DNA of 10,559 nt, taken from Stephanodiscus triporus. Taxonomy: Eukaryota; Bacillariophyta; Thalassiosirophyceae; Thalassiosirales; Thalassiosiraceae. The stretch lies in NCBI GenBank assembly GCA_036939755.1, contig JALLAZ010001042.1:1-10559 (forward strand), written 5' to 3'. How positions within the stretch are numbered: position 1 is the first letter of the stretch; each line of letters opens with the position of its first letter. Of this stretch, positions 7,523 through 10,559 are shown piece after piece. A model generated the notes under the pieces. It was given only the letters and a program-made list of their open reading frames with translations. It made no database searches and was not told the DNA's origin. The position numbers and the translations under genes were made by a program.

Positions 7523-8824
7523 ATGGCTTCATCGTGCGCTACACCAGGGTGCACCAACCCCGTCATCAAGCCACTCGCCTGTCCAATATGCACGCAACAT
7601 GGCCTCCGTTACGTCTTCTGTGGCCAACAGTGCTTCAAGGAGAACTACGCGCAGCACAAGAAAATTCACACCCTAATGAAGCAAATGGCCGACCCCGCAG
7701 GCGGCGGCGGACATAGAAGGACCCCGCCCGATGGCATCACCTGCCCCCTCGACTCCCCGCGGGAAGTCAAAACGTCGCTGCCGACATGGGCGCGATCGTA
7801 CAACTTCACCGGAGACCTCCGTCCCGCGCTCCTCTCGCCGCGTCGTCCCGTCACCAATTCCAGGGTACTGACGCCGGACTACGCGACCCACCCGGGCGGG
7901 GTTTCCGACTCCGAGCAGCGCGATCGCGCGTCGAACAATAACATTCGCGTCTATGGTGCCGATGAGTTGGAGGGAGAGTGCAATCTTCGGTACGCCTGTG
8001 CCATGGGTAGGGAGGTGCTGGATGAGGGGGGGAGGGCGTTGCGTGTTGGTGTGACCACAGATGAAATCGACAGGGTCGTTCACGAGGCTTGCATGGAACG
8101 CGACTGCTATCCCAGCCCGTTGAACTATTATAACTTTCCTAAGTCTGTGTGCACATCCGTCAACGAGATTATTTGTCACGGCATTCCTGATTATCGTGAG
8201 GTGCAAGATGGCGACATCGTGAACATCGACGTCACCACTTACTCCAGGGGGGGTTATCATGGAGATTTAAATGAGACATTTTTCGTTGGCAATGTTGACG
8301 CGGATGGAAGACGGGTCGTCCAGACAGCGTTTGAATGCTTACAGAGTGCTCTGGCGATGGTTAAGCCGGGAACGCTGTATCGCGACTTGGGATCAACAAT
8401 CCATAGGGTGGCGGTTGCGAATAAATGTTCTGTGGTTAGAACATATTGTGGGCACGGTATTGGTGAGTTTCTCACCTCCCTTCCTAGTGCGATATGCCCA
8501 GTTTATCATTCAAATTTGCACTTACGCACATCCGTGAATAAAGGTTCTCTATTTCATACGGCCCCAAATGTGCCCCACTATCACAAGAACAAGGCGAAGG
8601 GAGTAATGAAGGAAGGTCATGTTTTCACAGTGGAACCAATGATCAATTTGGGAAGCTATGAGGATACAACATGGGGAGATAATTGGACAGCTGTCACAAG
8701 GGACGGCAAGAGGAGCGCACAATTTGAGCATACTGTGCTTGTAACGAAAGACGGATGTGAGATTTTAACCGCGAGAAAGAATGAGCCAGTCATGAAATGG
8801 GACCCTGACTTGTTGCAGAGGTAG
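7523..8824 (+). CDS. MAP1: Methionine aminopeptidase type 1 with N-terminal zinc finger
   Basis: Removes the initiator Met from nascent cytosolic proteins at the ribosome. Exons 7523-8462 and 8544-8824; 406 aa after removing an 81-bp intron (human MetAP1: 386). The first ATG of the frame, in a good context (A at -3, G at +4), puts the zinc finger at the N-terminus: C5, C10, C20, C23, C33, C37, H45, H49, with the layout of eukaryotic MetAP1 and its ribosome-association domain. Catalytic metal ligands are D236, D248, H311, E344 and E375, in NIDV, HGDLNETF, CGHGIG, FTVEPMI and QFEHT; the later spacings (63, 33, 31) equal those of the E. coli enzyme. The first pair is 12 apart instead of 11. A Gly/Arg/Pro-rich linker follows the finger (about 55-130). 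The 5' part is clearly more GC-rich than the 3' part. Head-to-head with METTL5. Confidence 0.95.
   Translation: MASSCATPGCTNPVIKPLACPICTQHGLRYVFCGQQCFKENYAQHKKIHTLMKQMADPAGGGGHRRTPPDGITCPLDSPREVKTSLPTWARSYNFTGDLRPALLSPRRPVTNSRVLTPDYATHPGGVSDSEQRDRASNNNIRVYGADELEGECNLRYACAMGREVLDEGGRALRVGVTTDEIDRVVHEACMERDCYPSPLNYYNFPKSVCTSVNEIICHGIPDYREVQDGDIVNIDVTTYSRGGYHGDLNETFFVGNVDADGRRVVQTAFECLQSALAMVKPGTLYRDLGSTIHRVAVANKCSVVRTYCGHGIGEFLTSLPSAICPVYHSNLHLRTSVNKGSLFHTAPNVPHYHKNKAKGVMKEGHVFTVEPMINLGSYEDTTWGDNWTAVTRDGKRSAQFEHTVLVTKDGCEILTARKNEPVMKWDPDLLQR
8463..8543 (+). other. Stop-free 81-bp intron in MetAP1
   Basis: Donor ATTG|GTGAGT and acceptor AATAAAG|GTTC; phase 1. Removal restores CGHGIGSLFHTAPNVPHY, the highly conserved MetAP1 core, and the exact H-to-E ligand spacing. 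The intron is 27 codons long and has no stop in frame, so an unspliced message would still be translated through. Confidence 0.9.
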
Positions 8825-9455
8825 ATAAATGGATAGGTTGGTCATAAAGGTATTAAGAGACATAAAATCATGTTCTAATATCATGACAAAACAATTATCC
8901 AAGCTGCAGTCTGTTCTGTGGCACTGATAAAGGCATTTCATTCCACGGTGTAACTAAATACAATACACCCTTCACAATGGCGTTCAGCCTATTTATGATG
9001 AGGAGGTATAGAGAGCCTCTGGCAAAGTATGCGAATGCGAGTAGATGAGGAGGATCTGTTGATTCATTCCATTAATGCCCACCAGAGATTAGGTTACACG
9101 AGGAATGGTGCTAAGGGATTAAGTTTCAGACTTTGTATGAAACAATGTTGCATATTCTCCCACATGATACATTCACGGACACGAGTTGGTCTTTGTTCTA
9201 GTTGCTCAGCCTGCCATTAAAAGGATCAACAGAAAAATTATAATTATTTCTTTTTCGTAGCGTCATCCACGATAGCGTCGCGGTTCGTTGGAAACATGGC
9301 TTTGACAAGATAACTATATTCAGAGAAATGTTTTTGCCCAAAAGTTTCATTCACTCATTTTTTGCAACCAAATTATGTGTCAATTATCGTAGCTTATTCA
9401 ACATTCAACCCCAGAAAGGCTGCCTTGCCATGGCCCATACGACTGATGATATCGC
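8825..9455. other. Convergent gap, MetAP1 / MED11-like, with unassigned short ORFs
   Basis: 631 bp, AT-rich, between facing stop codons. Nothing recognisable is encoded. A 23-codon ORF with a good start context (ACAATGG) lies at 8977-9048 plus. Coding-like short frames lie on the minus strand at 9244-9354 (ends DAIVDDATKKK) and about 9376-9438 (GDIISRMGHGK...). None can be joined by convincing splice sites, so I leave them uncalled as genes. Confidence 0.4.
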
Positions 9456-10220
9456 CTAGTTTTCGATGGAATCGTGTTTTCGCTTCGAGCCAGCGGCATT
9501 TGCGTTCTGCGGCCTCTTAACTCCTTCGTCTTCATAAACTTCGTCTTCCTCCAACTGAATCATTTGCCTCAAAATCTCGCATCGTTCCATGGCTAGTCGC
9601 TTCTTCACTCGAACGGCGTACATGTTGGACGTGGCCTCTTCCACTATACTACCGAGAGCGCCGTCCTCCGAGCCAGCAGCGCTGGACAATGAAACGGCCA
9701 ACCTTTCACTCGATCGCTGTCCTCCATTGGTGGATGCCCCTCCATCGCGACCGTTGAGCGATTTCACGTAGTGAGCATGCGGGGCCAATAATTTATGCAA
9801 CTTCTTCACGCCCGCCGAGTACACTGCTCCGCCAGAACGGACCCTCGTCGCCAGATCCTCGAACGAGTCTCCTCCCGAGGCGCCCTCGTCCTCCCCTCCG
9901 CTTCTCCGCTCGTCGTTACTTTTCGTCGATCTTGCGGTCGTCATCTCAGACAGCGCGCCCGCCACGCCCGATGCGGATTCGAGCAACGCTAGCACGATGT
10001 CTTCCGCTGTGTCCAAATCGTCCAGGACCAACCGACGCTGGCATTCTAACGCCCTGCGACGGGAGGCGGCCGCGGTTTTCAAGTTCCGCACGTTCGACCT
10101 AAGATCGTCGAGCGAATCGCGTTCGGCGGCACCGCCAATACCCCTGGCATCCGACCCCGACGGGATCGACGACGCGGGCATGTTCCCGAGGAATTTCCCG
10201 CGGGTTTGAGGATAGCTCAT
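9456..10220 (-). CDS. Helical protein, possible Mediator subunit 11-like
   Basis: 254 aa, single exon. I do not recognise it with certainty. Three predicted helical stretches are separated by Ser/Gly/Asp-rich low-complexity linkers: residues 34-97 (long helix with LDDLDTAEDIVLALLESASGVAGALSEM), 119-155 (YSAGVKKLHKLLAPHAHYVKSL) and 199-230 (MYAVRVKKRLAMERCEILRQMIQLEEDE). The order and character resemble MED11, a small head-module Mediator subunit (ALEDIE..I..IL..AG....EL; a middle helix with L at regular spacing; a final helix after a Tyr), but the protein is about twice as long as metazoan or plant MED11 because of the linkers. A basic KRKH near the C-terminus (246-249) and SRRR (53-56) could be nuclear-import signals. 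Strong use of GC-ending codons. Alternative: an unrelated coiled-coil nuclear protein. Confidence 0.75.
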   Translation of the reverse strand: MSYPQTRGKFLGNMPASSIPSGSDARGIGGAAERDSLDDLRSNVRNLKTAAASRRRALECQRRLVLDDLDTAEDIVLALLESASGVAGALSEMTTARSTKSNDERRSGGEDEGASGGDSFEDLATRVRSGGAVYSAGVKKLHKLLAPHAHYVKSLNGRDGGASTNGGQRSSERLAVSLSSAAGSEDGALGSIVEEATSNMYAVRVKKRLAMERCEILRQMIQLEEDEVYEDEGVKRPQNANAAGSKRKHDSIEN

Positions 10221-10559
10221 GTCTGATGCACTGATGAAGCTGTGGTGGCTGCGGCGCTATGACGAACGGCAACAGCGACGGTGGTGGCGGTGATGGCGGT
10301 GATGGCACGACAAGTGGTGGCGCGGGTACGATAAGCAGATTGTCTCAGCATCCCATCGTCCCGTAGCTACTACGACTCTCTACAGGAGGATAGGAAGAAG
10401 AGTACTACCATAGACCGGGGTTTAAGAACCACCGGGTTAACCCCGTCATAAGATAGAAATAATTTAGAAGCTGTCTGTCTGTCTGTCTGTGCGTGTGTGC
10501 GTTTGTGTGTGCGTTTGTGCGTTTGTGCGTGACAATTAAATTCCGACGTATGTCGAAAT
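10221..10559. promoter_or_regulatory. Upstream region of the MED11-like gene, with simple repeats
   Basis: The region just before the start codon is GGTGGCGGTGAT-repeat-rich on the plus strand (about 10280-10325). Further out a 7-bp inverted repeat CGGGGTT/AACCCCG (10416-10422 and 10439-10445) encloses a GGGTTAACCC palindrome (10434-10443). The right edge is a CTGT tetranucleotide run (10471-10490) followed by a GTGCGTTT-type degenerate repeat to about 10531. No other gene is visible. Confidence 0.55.
10471..10531. repeat. Microsatellite, (CTGT)n then (GTGCGTTT)-like
   Basis: Five CTGT units at 10471-10490 run into an alternating TG/CG tract with an imperfect 8-bp period (GCGTTTGT). Likely length-polymorphic; alternating purine/pyrimidine could favour Z-DNA. 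Confidence 0.85.

Noticed and set aside
7673..8260. Minus-strand open frame of 195 codons opposite MetAP1
   Set aside because: It lies entirely antisense to the well-supported catalytic and linker coding region, shows no family pattern, and its length follows from the GC-rich codons of the real gene.
9029..9220. Plus-strand 63-codon frame in the 8825-9455 gap
   Set aside because: Cys/His scattered without a finger pattern, no recognisable product, and length expected by chance.
10099..10308. Minus-strand Pro/Ser-rich 69-codon frame upstream of the MED11-like start
   Set aside because: It overlaps the start of the 254-aa gene in another frame and comes from the GGTGGCGGTGAT repeat.
10416..10445. 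CGGGGTT/AACCCCG stem as a terminator or regulatory RNA
   Set aside because: Eukaryotic context, a short 7-bp stem with a 16-nt loop and no T-tract; could easily be chance.

Overview
The window looks like gene-dense nuclear DNA of a unicellular photosynthetic eukaryote. A stramenopile alga, probably a diatom, is my best inference. The reasons are short spliceosomal introns (68-119 bp), gaps of only about 0.2-0.9 kb between genes, typically eukaryotic proteins (VPS41, TMEM144-like, METTL5, MetAP1 with its N-terminal zinc finger), and a secretory-type leader on a putative methyltransferase. No marker gene fixes the species.

Layout, left to right, with strictly alternating strands. (1) 2-1667 (+): 3' two-thirds or so of a VPS41-like HOPS subunit gene, one intron, open at the left edge, with no recognisable C-terminal RING. 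(2) 1951-3692 (-): an eight-exon TMEM144/DMT-like membrane transporter of 376 aa with one GC-AG intron. (3) 3693-4557: divergent promoter region carrying a ~290-bp foldback, MITE-like element (about 3983-4275) with a perfect 20-bp-arm palindrome and an 11-bp-period tandem repeat. (4) 4558-5823 (+): intronless class I SAM methyltransferase with an N-terminal leader and an uncharacterised helical region. (5) 6027-7181 (-): three-exon METTL5-like 18S rRNA m6A methyltransferase with a Gly/Arg-rich insert inside the catalytic domain. (6) 7182-7522: compact divergent promoter. (7) 7523-8824 (+): methionine aminopeptidase type 1 with one 81-bp intron that has no stop codon in frame. (8) 8825-9455: convergent gap. 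(9) 9456-10220 (-): a 254-aa helical nuclear-type protein that tentatively resembles Mediator subunit 11. (10) 10221-10559: its upstream region, with simple repeats.

These are mostly housekeeping genes: vesicle fusion at the vacuole, a membrane transporter, ribosomal RNA modification, N-terminal Met removal and possibly transcription. METTL5 and MetAP1 both serve translation and share a head-to-head promoter of 341 bp. I see no operon, defence system, RNA gene, CRISPR array or autonomous transposon. The least explained parts are the foldback element, the Gly/Arg insert in METTL5, the stop-free 3n introns, and a few coding-like stretches in the 8825-9455 gap.
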